Shown here: positions 30,545-38,302 of the stretch, piece after piece
Numbering within the stretch: the stretch's first letter is position 1
Layout of the letters: the number at the start of each line of letters is the position of its first letter
Assembly: GCF_039548895.1 (NCBI RefSeq)
Contig: NZ_JBCLVG010000002.1
Length of the DNA: 64,000 nucleotides
Source of the DNA: Orlajensenia stereocauli
GTDB lineage: Bacteria; Actinomycetota; Actinomycetes; Actinomycetales; Microbacteriaceae
Reading direction: 5' to 3' (one strand)
Program-made: the position numbers and the translations under genes
The notes under the pieces: model-generated
The model's database searches: none
Seen by the model: the letters and a program-made list of their open reading frames with translations, nothing else
What the model was told of the DNA's origin: nothing

Positions 30545-31579
30545 ATGACGCTCGATAGGCCTGAAACCGCGCCCAACACCCGAGTGCAGATGCGTGCCGC
30601 AGTCGCGCGCACCTTCGGTCCGCCCGACGTCGTTCATGTCGGTGCCGTGCCGAAACCCGATCCCGGGGCCGATGAGCTACTCGTCCGTGTGCATGCGTCG
30701 ACGGTCAGTATCGCCGACCATCGCCTGCGCAGCCGCAGTGTTCCTCGGGGACTCGCGCTCCTGGTCGCTCCGACCATCGGCCTGTTCCGACCACGGAAGC
30801 CCGTGCTGGGCATGGATGCTGCCGGCGTCGTCGAATCCGTCGGATCGGGGGTCACTCGCTTCGCCATCGGCGACGAAGTCATCGTGATGCGGGGCAGCCG
30901 CATGGGATGCCATGCGGAATACGTGGTGATCGAGCAGGACGGCGAGGTGGCGCTCAAACCTGTCAGCCTCGCCTTCGCGGATGCCGCGGCGGTGATCTTC
31001 GGTGGTCACACAGCGCTGCGCTACCTCGATCGCGTCGAGATCGGGCCGCAGAGTGAGGTGCTCGTCAACGGCGCGTCCGGGGCTGTCGGTTCAGCAGTCG
31101 TTCAACTGGCGCATCGACGGGGTGCGCGCGTGACGGCGGTGACGAGTGGGCGGAACGCCGATCTCGCTCGATCACTCGGGGCGGCGCGCGTCATCGACTA
31201 CACGAGGGAGGACTTCGCCGGCGTGGGGAGTATGCGCGGCACCGATGCGCCATACGACGTGATCGTCGACTGCGTCGGCAATGCTCCGTTCGCGAGAGTC
31301 GCCCACCTCCTACGCCGAGGCGGTGCGTTGCTTCTCGTCATCACCGATCTGCCGGGCATGCTGGCCGCGCCCGTGCAGGCGCGTCGGAGCGGCGCCGTCG
31401 TGGACTACCGCGGTGCGTCGTTGGGGGCCGATGGCATGACCCGGCTCGCCGAGGCTGCGCGATCCGGTGAGCTCCGTCCGGTCATCGACCGCACGTTCGA
31501 CCTCGACGACATCGTCGAGGCTCACCGCTACGTCGACACCGGTCGCAAGCGCGGGAGCGTCGTGCTGCGGATCCCGTGA
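30545..31579 (+). CDS. NAD(P)-dependent medium-chain alcohol dehydrogenase/quinone reductase
   Basis: The 344-residue MDR protein has a GroES-like N-terminal part (MRAAVARTFGPPDVVHVGAV, ADELLVRVHASTVSIADHRL), PVLGMDAAGVVESVGSGV, and a Rossmann loop EVLVNGASGAVGSAVVQLA. No zinc-binding Cys set is seen, so it is probably a quinone- or enone-reducing member. It is divergent from a TetR repressor whose operators overlap its promoter, suggesting induction by an electrophile or xenobiotic. The ATG at 30545 lies directly after the second operator; the family-like part starts about 15 residues later. Confidence 0.9.
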   Translation: MTLDRPETAPNTRVQMRAAVARTFGPPDVVHVGAVPKPDPGADELLVRVHASTVSIADHRLRSRSVPRGLALLVAPTIGLFRPRKPVLGMDAAGVVESVGSGVTRFAIGDEVIVMRGSRMGCHAEYVVIEQDGEVALKPVSLAFADAAAVIFGGHTALRYLDRVEIGPQSEVLVNGASGAVGSAVVQLAHRRGARVTAVTSGRNADLARSLGAARVIDYTREDFAGVGSMRGTDAPYDVIVDCVGNAPFARVAHLLRRGGALLLVITDLPGMLAAPVQARRSGAVVDYRGASLGADGMTRLAEAARSGELRPVIDRTFDLDDIVEAHRYVDTGRKRGSVVLRIP

Positions 31580-31598
31580 GAGGGAGGCCGCATCCGGA

Positions 31599-32066
31599 TC
31601 AGGCGTTCTCGAGCTCGGCGATCACGATCTTCTTCTGGCCCATCATCACCTGGATCTGCGCCGGCGTTCGGGTGAGTTCGCCCATGTTCGCCGGGATGAT
31701 CTGCCAGCTCACGCCGAACCGATCCTTGCACCAGCCGCACTGCTCCGACTCGGGCACGTGGGAGAGCCTCGTCCAGTAGCGGTCGATCTCGGCCTGGTCC
31801 GCGCAGCGCACCACGAACGAGATCGACTCGGAGAAGGTGAAGAGAGGGCCGCCGTCGAGGCAGACGAAGTCCATGCCGTTCAGCGTGAACTGACCGTTCA
31901 ACACCTTGCCCCTCATGCCCGCGAAGTGCTCGTCGAGCGACTCGTCCGGGTACTCCTCGATGGAACGGATCCGTGAGTCGGGGAACACGTCGACGTAATA
32001 CTCCATCGCCTCCCGCGCCCTGTCGTCGAACCACAGGCACGGCGTGATTGGTGAGAGCTCGGCCAT
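31599..32066 (-). CDS. VOC/PhnB-like protein (3-demethylubiquinone methyltransferase-domain fold)
   Basis: The 155-residue protein has the PhnB-like VOC pattern ITPCLWFDDRAREAMEYYVD, GQFTLNGMDFVCLDGGP, SESISFVVRCADQAEIDRYW and a C-terminal GVSWQIIPANMGEL. Despite the old name, these proteins are not methyltransferases; their substrates are unknown. A GAGGAGG ribosome site lies before the ATG at 32066. It converges with the quinone reductase with a 19-nt gap. Confidence 0.87.
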   Translation of the reverse strand: MAELSPITPCLWFDDRAREAMEYYVDVFPDSRIRSIEEYPDESLDEHFAGMRGKVLNGQFTLNGMDFVCLDGGPLFTFSESISFVVRCADQAEIDRYWTRLSHVPESEQCGWCKDRFGVSWQIIPANMGELTRTPAQIQVMMGQKKIVIAELENA

Positions 32067-32181
32067 GGTGAACCTCCTCGTTCGCTTCGGATGCCGCCCT
32101 TCACGCTACGCGGATGCGGGTGAGCTGGCGAGGGGGACGTGCGCCCACGACTGGGGCAGGTGGCGCAGCCCCGACCGTCCC

Positions 32182-32194
32182 TAGGCTGGCGGCC
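32182..32194 (+). promoter_or_regulatory. leaderless -10 box (TAGGCT-N7-ATG)
   Basis: TAGGCT (32182-32187) followed by seven bases and the ATG at 32195. It selects this start over an in-frame upstream codon. Confidence 0.55.
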
Positions 32195-32554
32195 ATGCCC
32201 ATGCTGTTCTCCTTCGTCGTCCTCATCGCGATGGTCTTCGCCCTCGTCGACATCATCACGCGCGACACCTGGCTGGTGAAGCACCTCCCCAAGTTCGCCT
32301 GGGTGCTGCTGGTGATCTTCATCCCGTTCGTGGGCACCATCCTCTGGTTCGCGATCGGACGCGAGTATCCGGCATCCGTCTCACGTCCGAGGATGTCGTG
32401 GGGTGCGGATGCCGCCCCTGCACGACCCGTCCCGTCTGACACGCGCTCGACCGAGCAGCAGCTCGCCGACCTCGAGCGCGAGGTCGAGTACGAGCGCATG
32501 CGGGCCGAGCTGGAGGCGCTCAAGCGCCAGGACCGGAGTGAGCTCAGCGAGTAG
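32195..32554 (+). CDS. PLDc_N-type two-helix membrane protein
   Basis: The 119-residue protein matches the phospholipase D N-terminal membrane module: MPMLFSFVVLIAMVFALVDI, then KFAWVLLVIFIPFVGTILWF. These are two helices joined by a short loop, followed by a cytoplasmic tail with a coiled coil (EQQLADLEREVEYERMRAEL). Proteins with only this module are common in actinobacteria; the role is unknown. It has a leaderless promoter and is followed by a strong stem-loop terminator. Confidence 0.88.
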   Translation: MPMLFSFVVLIAMVFALVDIITRDTWLVKHLPKFAWVLLVIFIPFVGTILWFAIGREYPASVSRPRMSWGADAAPARPVPSDTRSTEQQLADLEREVEYERMRAELEALKRQDRSELSE

Positions 32555-32570
32555 CAGCTCTCGCGAGATC

Positions 32571-32608
32571 GACGGATGCCGTGCACCTGAGGGTGTGCGG
32601 CATCCGTC
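32571..32608 (+). terminator. stem-loop terminator after the PLDc_N gene
   Basis: GACGGATGCCG (32571-32581) and CGGCATCCGTC (32598-32608) form an 11-bp perfect stem that continues inward with about six more pairs including wobbles. It starts 16 nt after the stop. No T-run follows. Confidence 0.6.
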
Positions 32609-32660
32609 ATTCGACGAACGGGAATTCGCTGTTGCACTCTTCGGTATTCGGTGTCACTAT

Positions 32661-32696
32661 GTACTGGTAGTCATCATCACTGAGTACTAGTACTCA
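32661..32696. promoter_or_regulatory. PadR operator: 16-bp perfect palindrome plus upstream direct repeat
   Basis: TGAGTACTAGTACTCA (32681-32696) is a perfect palindrome. GTACTGGTAGTCA (32661-32673) matches GTACTAGTACTCA (32684-32696) at 11 of 13 positions, 23 nt apart. Both lie in an AT-richer patch just before the padR gene, so autoregulation is likely. Confidence 0.75.
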
Positions 32697-32726
32697 TCAC
32701 CGCAGAGTAGTTGGAAGAAGGGTCCC

Positions 32727-33086
32727 ATGGGCAAGCAGCAGATGACCGAGATGCTCAAGGGCACGCTCGAGGGCATCGTGCTCGCGATCGTCGCCTCCGA
32801 GCCCGCATATGGCTACGAGATCACGGCGAAGCTGCGGGACGAGGGCTTCTCCGACATCGTCGAGGGCACCGTCTACGCGCTGCTGGTCAGGATCGAGCAG
32901 CGAGGGCTCGTCGACGTGACGAAGGTTCCGTCGGAGAAGGGCCCGCCCCGCAAGGTGTACTCGCTGAACGCACAGGGCGGCGAATACCTCGAGGAGTTCT
33001 GGAAGAGCTGGAGCTTCCTTGCAGAACGGATCGAACAGCTCCACCACCACCACCACACAGACAACCCGCAGCACGAAGGAGAATGA
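32727..33086 (+). CDS. PadR family transcriptional regulator
   Basis: The 119-residue protein is a PadR winged helix: MLKGTLEGIVLAIVASEPAY, GYEITAKLRDEGFSDIVEGT, VYALLVRIEQRGLVDVTKVP and GPPRKVYSLNAQGGEYLEEF. It heads an operon with a DUF1048 protein and an ABC exporter, the standard actinobacterial/firmicute arrangement in which PadR represses the exporter until a drug binds. The short C-terminal tail contains five consecutive His residues (QLHHHHHTDNPQHE), unusual and perhaps metal-binding. Its stop overlaps an ATGA with the next gene. Confidence 0.93.
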   Translation: MGKQQMTEMLKGTLEGIVLAIVASEPAYGYEITAKLRDEGFSDIVEGTVYALLVRIEQRGLVDVTKVPSEKGPPRKVYSLNAQGGEYLEEFWKSWSFLAERIEQLHHHHHTDNPQHEGE

Positions 33087-33088
33087 CC

Positions 33089-33454
33089 ATGGCCGCGAAG
33101 TGGATCGAGACCCTCACTGGCTCTCTCGAGCAGAAGAAGCAGTACAAGCAGGACAAGGCCCGCATCGACGGCCTCCCCGAGCCGTACGGAACCGCCGCCA
33201 AGGCGATGCACCGCTACCTCATGTATGCCGGCGGCGTCGTCGACGGCGACACCCTCATCACCATGTTCACCGACCTGGCCGACCTCTGGGAGCGCGCTGC
33301 GGTCGACGGCACCCCCGTTCGCGACATCGTCGGCGATGACCCGGCCGAGTTCGCCGAGACCTTCGCCCAGGCCTACAGCGGCAAGCAGTGGATCGACAAG
33401 GAGCGCGCTCGCCTGAACAAGGCGATCGAGGACGCCGAAGGAGGCCACAAGTGA
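33089..33454 (+). CDS. DUF1048 protein, PadR-operon partner
   Basis: The 121-residue helical protein (WIETLTGSLEQKKQYKQDKA, LPEPYGTAAKAMHRYLMYAG, QWIDKERARLNKAIED) is a DUF1048 member, nearly always encoded between padR and ABC genes. It may be a cytosolic partner of the exporter; the function is unknown. AAGGAG lies 7 nt before the ATG at 33089, which favours this start over the ATG at 33083 that overlaps the padR stop. Its end overlaps the ATPase gene by GTGA. Confidence 0.9.
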   Translation: MAAKWIETLTGSLEQKKQYKQDKARIDGLPEPYGTAAKAMHRYLMYAGGVVDGDTLITMFTDLADLWERAAVDGTPVRDIVGDDPAEFAETFAQAYSGKQWIDKERARLNKAIEDAEGGHK

Positions 33455-34266
33455 CCACTCCAACAGCCGTTGCACCCGCGATCAGGGTGCAGGGCATCCA
33501 GAAGTCCTTCAAGGACCTGCAGGTGCTGCGGGGCGTCGACTTCGACGTGGCCGCCGGGAGCATCTTCGCCCTTCTCGGATCGAACGGGGCGGGCAAGACC
33601 ACGCTGGTGCGCATCCTGTCGACGCTGCTGAAGGCCGACGCCGGTGCGGCATCCGTACATGGATTCGACGTCGTCGCCTCTGCCGGTGACGTGCGCGAAT
33701 CGATCAGCCTGACCGGCCAGTTCGCCGCCGTCGACGAGGTGCTCACCGGACGCGAGAACCTCGTGCTGGTCGCGCGGCTTCGACACCTGAGCAACCCGGG
33801 CGGCATCGCCGACGAGCTGCTCACGCGTTTCGCGCTGACGGATGCTGGCAGTCGCCGGGCCGGCACCTACTCGGGCGGAATGCGGCGCAGGCTCGACATC
33901 GCGATGAGCCTGATCGGCAACCCGCCGATCATCTTCCTCGACGAACCGACCACGGGGCTCGACCCCCAGGCGCGCAAGGAGGTGTGGCAGACCGTCAAGA
34001 CTCTCGCGGGTCAGGGCACCACGGTGCTGCTCACCACGCAGTACCTCGACGAGGCCGAACACCTCGCCGACCGCATCGCGATCCTGCACGAGGGCACGAT
34101 CATCCAGAACGGCACCCTCGCCGAGCTCAAGCGTCTCCTCCCGGCAGCGACGGTCGAATACGTCGAGAAGCAGCCCTCCCTCGAGGACGTCTTCCTCGCC
34201 CTGACCGGCGTGACCGGGACCACGGATGCCGCTGCCGCGGCACAGACAGAAGGAGAACAGCGATGA
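33451..34266 (+). CDS. ABC transporter ATP-binding protein (DrrA-type)
   Basis: The 271-residue ATPase has Walker A GSNGAGKTT (about residue 45), signature TYSGGMRRRLDIA, Walker B IIFLDEPTTGLD and a switch His region TVLLTTQYLDEAEHLADRI. The C-terminal extension and partner permease class fit the DrrAB drug-exporter group. The GTG at 33451 overlaps the DUF1048 stop with GAAGGAGG just upstream. It probably works with the permease encoded next as a homodimer pair (ATPase2-permease2). Confidence 0.94.
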   Translation: MTTPTAVAPAIRVQGIQKSFKDLQVLRGVDFDVAAGSIFALLGSNGAGKTTLVRILSTLLKADAGAASVHGFDVVASAGDVRESISLTGQFAAVDEVLTGRENLVLVARLRHLSNPGGIADELLTRFALTDAGSRRAGTYSGGMRRRLDIAMSLIGNPPIIFLDEPTTGLDPQARKEVWQTVKTLAGQGTTVLLTTQYLDEAEHLADRIAILHEGTIIQNGTLAELKRLLPAATVEYVEKQPSLEDVFLALTGVTGTTDAAAAAQTEGEQR

Positions 34267-35027
34267 CCACCCACGTTCTCGGCGACACCGGTGTGCTCAC
34301 CGGGCGCTCGCTGCGGCACATCCTCCGCAGCCCCGACACGATCATCACCACCGCGGTCACCCCGATCGCGCTGATGCTGCTGTTCGTGTACGTGCTCGGC
34401 GGAGCCATCGACACGGGTTCCGACGAGTCGTACATCGACTACATGCTCCCCGGCATCCTTCTCATCACCATCGCGTCGGGAATCGCGTACACCTCGTACA
34501 GGCTCTTCCTCGACCTGCAGGGCGGGATCTTCGAACGCTTCCAGTCGATGCCGATCGCCCGGTCGAGTGTGCTCTGGGCGCATGTGCTCACCTCGGTGGT
34601 CGCGAACCTCGTGTCGATCGCGATCGTGATCGGCGTCGGGCTGATCCTCGGGTTCCGCACCGGAGCCGATCTCGTCACCTGGCTCGCCGTCGCCGGCATC
34701 ATGGTGCTGTTCACCCTCGCGCTGACCTGGCTGGCCGTGGTCGCCGGGCTCTCGGCGAAGACCGTCGACGGCGCGAGCGCATTCAGCTACCCGCTGATCT
34801 TCCTGCCGTTCATCAGTTCGGCGTTCGTGCCGACGGAGTCTATGCCCGGCCCTGTCGCCTGGTTCGCCGAGAACCAGCCCGTGACCAGCATCGTGGACAC
34901 CACGCGAGCACTGTTCGCCGGGCAGCCCGTCGGCAGCGACATCTGGATCGCCCTGGCCTGGCTCGTGGGCATCCTCATCGTCGCCTACGTCTGGGCGAAC
35001 TCGATCTACAAGCGCAAGTTCAGCTGA
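34263..35027 (+). CDS. ABC-2 type permease (DrrB-type)
   Basis: The 254-residue protein has six membrane helices (about residues 30-48, 60-80, 110-135, 145-165, 172-190 and 228-247) and the ABC-2 signature region LIFLPFISSAFVPTESMPGPVAWFAENQP. It would form the membrane channel of the DrrA-type exporter. The ATG at 34263 lies in an ATGA overlap with the ATPase gene. A strong stem-loop follows the operon. The exported compound is unknown; daunorubicin-type drugs are only the family prototype. Confidence 0.93.
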   Translation: MTTHVLGDTGVLTGRSLRHILRSPDTIITTAVTPIALMLLFVYVLGGAIDTGSDESYIDYMLPGILLITIASGIAYTSYRLFLDLQGGIFERFQSMPIARSSVLWAHVLTSVVANLVSIAIVIGVGLILGFRTGADLVTWLAVAGIMVLFTLALTWLAVVAGLSAKTVDGASAFSYPLIFLPFISSAFVPTESMPGPVAWFAENQPVTSIVDTTRALFAGQPVGSDIWIALAWLVGILIVAYVWANSIYKRKFS

Positions 35028-35060
35028 CCGGGTTGCCGCGCCCGTGGCATCCGTCACCTG

Positions 35061-35093
35061 GACGCCCGTCTCCTCTCGCAGGAGGCGGGCGTC
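35061..35093. terminator. bidirectional stem-loop terminator
   Basis: A 14-bp stem (GACGCCCGTCTCCT with AGGAGGCGGGCGTC, one G-T pair) with a 5-nt loop lies between the convergent permease and the four-helix membrane protein. No T-run is present, but stem strength suits a high-GC terminator. Confidence 0.75.
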
Positions 35094-35099
35094 GTCGCG

Positions 35100-35474
35100 T
35101 CAGCCCAGGGCGACGAGGAGGCTGAGCGCGGCGAGCACGATCACGACCGGGGTCATCGTGAAGCGCTCGGGCCTGCTGCGCGAGATCGCATTGAGCGGGA
35201 TGCCCAGCACGAAGTATCCGAACGCCACCCACATGCCGACGGTCGACACTGCGTCGGGAACGACGTCGATGACGGATGCGCGATCGAGCGCGAGCGTGCC
35301 GATCAGCGCGTAGATGACGATGGCCACGGCACTGCCGATGCGCAGCTTCGCGGGCAGCACCCGGTGCTGCCCGCCCCAGGCGAAGCGGCCGATGGGGGCG
35401 CCGAGGATCAGGGCGAGCTGGAAGATCGCGAGAGCCGCGAGGATCACGCAGAGGGCGATGGCGGCAACGGGCAT
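35100..35474 (-). CDS. hypothetical four-helix membrane protein
   Basis: This 124-residue protein has four hydrophobic segments (about residues 4-25, 45-65, 74-97 and 105-123) with a conserved-looking loop APIGRFAWGGQHRVLPAKLR after the first. Similar small membrane proteins are widespread in actinobacteria with no known function. TAGGCT lies 6 nt before the ATG at 35474, a leaderless start. It is divergent from the HspR-type clp gene. Confidence 0.8.
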   Translation of the reverse strand: MPVAAIALCVILAALAIFQLALILGAPIGRFAWGGQHRVLPAKLRIGSAVAIVIYALIGTLALDRASVIDVVPDAVSTVGMWVAFGYFVLGIPLNAISRSRPERFTMTPVVIVLAALSLLVALG

Positions 35475-35486
35475 GGGGTGAGCCTA
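35475..35486 (-). promoter_or_regulatory. leaderless -10 box (TAGGCT-N6-ATG)
   Basis: TAGGCT on the minus strand (35481-35486) precedes the ATG at 35474 by six bases. Confidence 0.55.
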
Positions 35487-35622
35487 GGGGGTCGAAGTGG
35501 CGGCGCGATGCTCGTGGCACCACCGGTTCCCTCGCGCCGGGTCGACGGGAAGAGGGGCGCGCCCTCGGCCTCTTCTGCGTATTCGACGACACCGGGAATA
35601 CCCGCGCCCCCTCCGCGTTGAA

Positions 35623-35643
35623 GTTGAGTGCAAGGCACTCAAG
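35623..35643. promoter_or_regulatory. HAIR operator (HspR site) before the clp gene
   Basis: GTTGAGT-N7-ACTCAAG (35623-35643) differs from the HspR consensus CTTGAGT-N7-ACTCAAG at one base. It lies 18 nt before the GTG start and predicts heat-shock control by HspR, which is not encoded in the window. Confidence 0.85.
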
Positions 35644-35661
35644 TTTCATTCAGGAGGTCCC

Positions 35662-38232
35662 GTGCCCGACGATTTCACACCCCAGAACGGCGATGCCGGC
35701 AACTCGTTCGACGAGTTCCTGGCCCGCTACCTCGATGGCGAGCGCGCCCGCGCGAACACGCCGCGGTCGATCGACCTGAGCCGTTTCCTGACCGCCCGTA
35801 CGCAGGAGATCCTGCAGCAGGCCGGCCGGTTCGCCCTCGAGCGCGGCCAGAACGAGCTCGACGCGCTGCACATCCTGCGCATCATCATCGCGGAGGATGC
35901 GGCGAAGGACGCAGTCAGGCGCCTCGGCGTCGACCCCGCCGCGATCGCCACGGCCGCCGAGAAGCGGCTGCCCGGTGCGTCGGGGGAGGCATCCGTCAAC
36001 GCTGCGACCATCACCAACTCGGCCCAGCGCGCGCTGTTCCACGCCTACCAGGTGGCCCGTGCCTCCGGGTCGACGTACATCGAGCCCGAGCACCTCTTCT
36101 TCGCGCTCGTACTCAACCAGGACACCCCGGCCGGTCAGGTGCTGGCCAACGCCGGCGTCACGGCCGAAGCGCTCACCCAGGGCATGCGCGAGACCGTCGG
36201 CGACGACACCGGGTTCGAGGGCACGGATGCTGCAGACGATGAGTCACCGGAATCCGACACACCGATGCTCGACAGGTTCGGCACCGACCTCACCGCCCTC
36301 GCTGTGGCCGGAGAGCTCGACCCCGTGATCGGCCGCGCCGACGAGATCGAGCAGGCCATCGAGATCCTCAGCCGCCGCACCAAGAACAACCCCGTGCTCG
36401 TCGGCGAGGCCGGCGTCGGCAAGACCGCCATCGTCGAGGGACTCGCCAGCGCGATCGTCGACGGCAGCGTTCCCGAGCAGCTGCGCGACAAGCGCGTCAT
36501 CTCGCTCGACCTGCCGGCGATGCTGGCTGGCACCCGCTACCGCGGCGACTTCGAGGAGCGCCTCACCAAGACGATGGACGAGATCGCGGCGCACAAGACC
36601 GAGATCATCGTCTTCATCGACGAGGTGCACAGCGTGGTCGGAGCCGGGGGAGCCGGCGAGGGCATGGACGCAGGCAACATCCTGAAGCCCCGCCTCGCCC
36701 GCGGCGAGCTGCACCTCATCGGTGCGACGACGCTCAAGGAGTACCGCACCATCGAGAAGGACCCGGCCCTCGAGCGCCGGTTCCAGCCCGTGCGGGTGGG
36801 CGAGCCGTCCATCGAGGACGCCGTACTGATCCTGCACGGACTCAAGCCCGCCTACGAGGAGCACCACGCCGTGAGCTACACGGATGCCGCCCTGCGCGCA
36901 TCGGTCGAGCTCTCGGCCCGCTACCTCACCGACCGAGTGCTGCCCGACAAGGCGATCGACCTCATCGACCAGGCCGGAGCTCGGCTGCGCCTGCGCCTCG
37001 GCGTGAAGGTCGACGTGTCGGCGTTGCAGGCTCGGCTCGCCGAGCTCGAGGCGTCGAAGAACGCCGCCGTGAGTGCCGAGCACTACGAGGAGGCATCGCG
37101 GATCCGCGACGAGATCTCGGGCGTGCAGGTCAAGCTGGCCGAGGTCGTCTCGGCCGCCGACTCCGCGCGGGCATCGGCGAGCGCAGTGATCGACGAGGCC
37201 GAGATCGCCGCCGTCATCTCGCGGGCCACCGGCATCCCGGTGAACCGTCTCACCGAGGGTGAGCGCGACCGCCTGGCCGTGCTCGAGACCGAGCTGCACT
37301 CGCGCGTCATCGGCCAGGACGACGCCGTGACCGCCGTCGCCAAGGCCGTGCGCCGCAACCGCACAGGAATGGGCGACGCCAACCGTCCCGTGGGCAGCTT
37401 CCTGTTCCTCGGCCCGACAGGCGTCGGCAAGACCGAGCTGGCCAAGACGCTGGCCACCTCGCTGTTCGCCGACGAGAGTGCCGTCATCCGTTTCGACATG
37501 AGCGAGTTCGGCGAGCGCCACACGGTGTCGCGCCTCGTCGGTGCCCCTCCCGGATACGTCGGCTACGACGAGGCCGGACAGCTCACCGAGCGCGTGCGGC
37601 GCAACCCGTACTCCATCGTGCTGTTCGACGAGATCGAGAAGGCGCACCCCGACGTGTTCAACCTGCTGCTGCAGGTGCTCGACGACGGTCACCTCACCGA
37701 CGGCCAGGGCAGGCGCATCGACTTCCGCAACACCGTGGTCATCATGACCTCGAACATCGGAAGCGAGTTCCTCGCCTCACGCTCCGGCGCCCTCGGCTTC
37801 GTCGGGGGAACGGATGCCTCGGGCTTCAGCTCCGAGCAGGACCTGAAGAACCGCGTCATGGGCAAGCTGCGCGAGGCGATGCGGCCCGAGTTCCTCAACC
37901 GCATCGACGAGATCGTGCTGTTCCGCAAGCTCGATGCTCCGCAGCTGCGCGAGATCGTCTCGCTTCTGCTGGGTGCGACATCAGCTCGCCTCGCCGCCCG
38001 CGAGGTGAGAATCGAGGTGACGGATGCCGCCGTCGACTGGCTCGCCGAGCACGGCTACGAGCCCGAGTACGGAGCGCGGCCGCTACGCCGCCTCATCCAG
38101 CGCGAGGTCGACGACCGAATCGCCGACCTGTTCGTGGACGGGTCTGTGGGCGACGGCGGCGCCGTACAGGTGGACGCCCGCGACGGAGCGATCGTCGTGA
38201 CGGCATCCGCCCGCCTGGCGCAGGCGGCCTAG
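35662..38232 (+). CDS. Clp ATPase, ClpC-type paralogue under HspR-type control
   Basis: The 856-residue AAA+ chaperone has an N-terminal extension (FDEFLARYLDGERARANTPR), a double Clp_N domain (about 36-190), nucleotide-binding domain 1 (GEAGVGKTAIVEGL near 248, VFIDEVHSVVGAG), a short middle region with a UVR-like helix pair (about 465-505), and domain 2 (GPTGVGKTELAKTL near 583, LFDEIEKAHPDV). A short middle segment and the LGF loop (ALGFVGG near 711) point to a ClpC-type partner of ClpP rather than the ClpB disaggregase. The HAIR operator, usually before clpB/dnaK, is unusual here. AGGAGG precedes the GTG at 35662. Confidence 0.93.
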   Translation: MPDDFTPQNGDAGNSFDEFLARYLDGERARANTPRSIDLSRFLTARTQEILQQAGRFALERGQNELDALHILRIIIAEDAAKDAVRRLGVDPAAIATAAEKRLPGASGEASVNAATITNSAQRALFHAYQVARASGSTYIEPEHLFFALVLNQDTPAGQVLANAGVTAEALTQGMRETVGDDTGFEGTDAADDESPESDTPMLDRFGTDLTALAVAGELDPVIGRADEIEQAIEILSRRTKNNPVLVGEAGVGKTAIVEGLASAIVDGSVPEQLRDKRVISLDLPAMLAGTRYRGDFEERLTKTMDEIAAHKTEIIVFIDEVHSVVGAGGAGEGMDAGNILKPRLARGELHLIGATTLKEYRTIEKDPALERRFQPVRVGEPSIEDAVLILHGLKPAYEEHHAVSYTDAALRASVELSARYLTDRVLPDKAIDLIDQAGARLRLRLGVKVDVSALQARLAELEASKNAAVSAEHYEEASRIRDEISGVQVKLAEVVSAADSARASASAVIDEAEIAAVISRATGIPVNRLTEGERDRLAVLETELHSRVIGQDDAVTAVAKAVRRNRTGMGDANRPVGSFLFLGPTGVGKTELAKTLATSLFADESAVIRFDMSEFGERHTVSRLVGAPPGYVGYDEAGQLTERVRRNPYSIVLFDEIEKAHPDVFNLLLQVLDDGHLTDGQGRRIDFRNTVVIMTSNIGSEFLASRSGALGFVGGTDASGFSSEQDLKNRVMGKLREAMRPEFLNRIDEIVLFRKLDAPQLREIVSLLLGATSARLAAREVRIEVTDAAVDWLAEHGYEPEYGARPLRRLIQREVDDRIADLFVDGSVGDGGAVQVDARDGAIVVTASARLAQAA

Positions 38233-38243
38233 CGCCACTCATC

Positions 38244-38302
38244 ACAGGATGAGCCGCCCGATGGCGTCCCTCACGGGCGTATCGGGCGGCTCATCCTGTT
38301 TT
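38244..38302 (+). terminator. 19-bp perfect stem terminator with T-run after clp
   Basis: The arms 38244-38262 and 38281-38299 pair perfectly (ACAGGATGAGCC... with ...GGCTCATCCTGT), with an 18-nt loop and TTTT at the end. The right arm and part of the loop also encode the end of the convergent EI24 protein. Confidence 0.9.
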
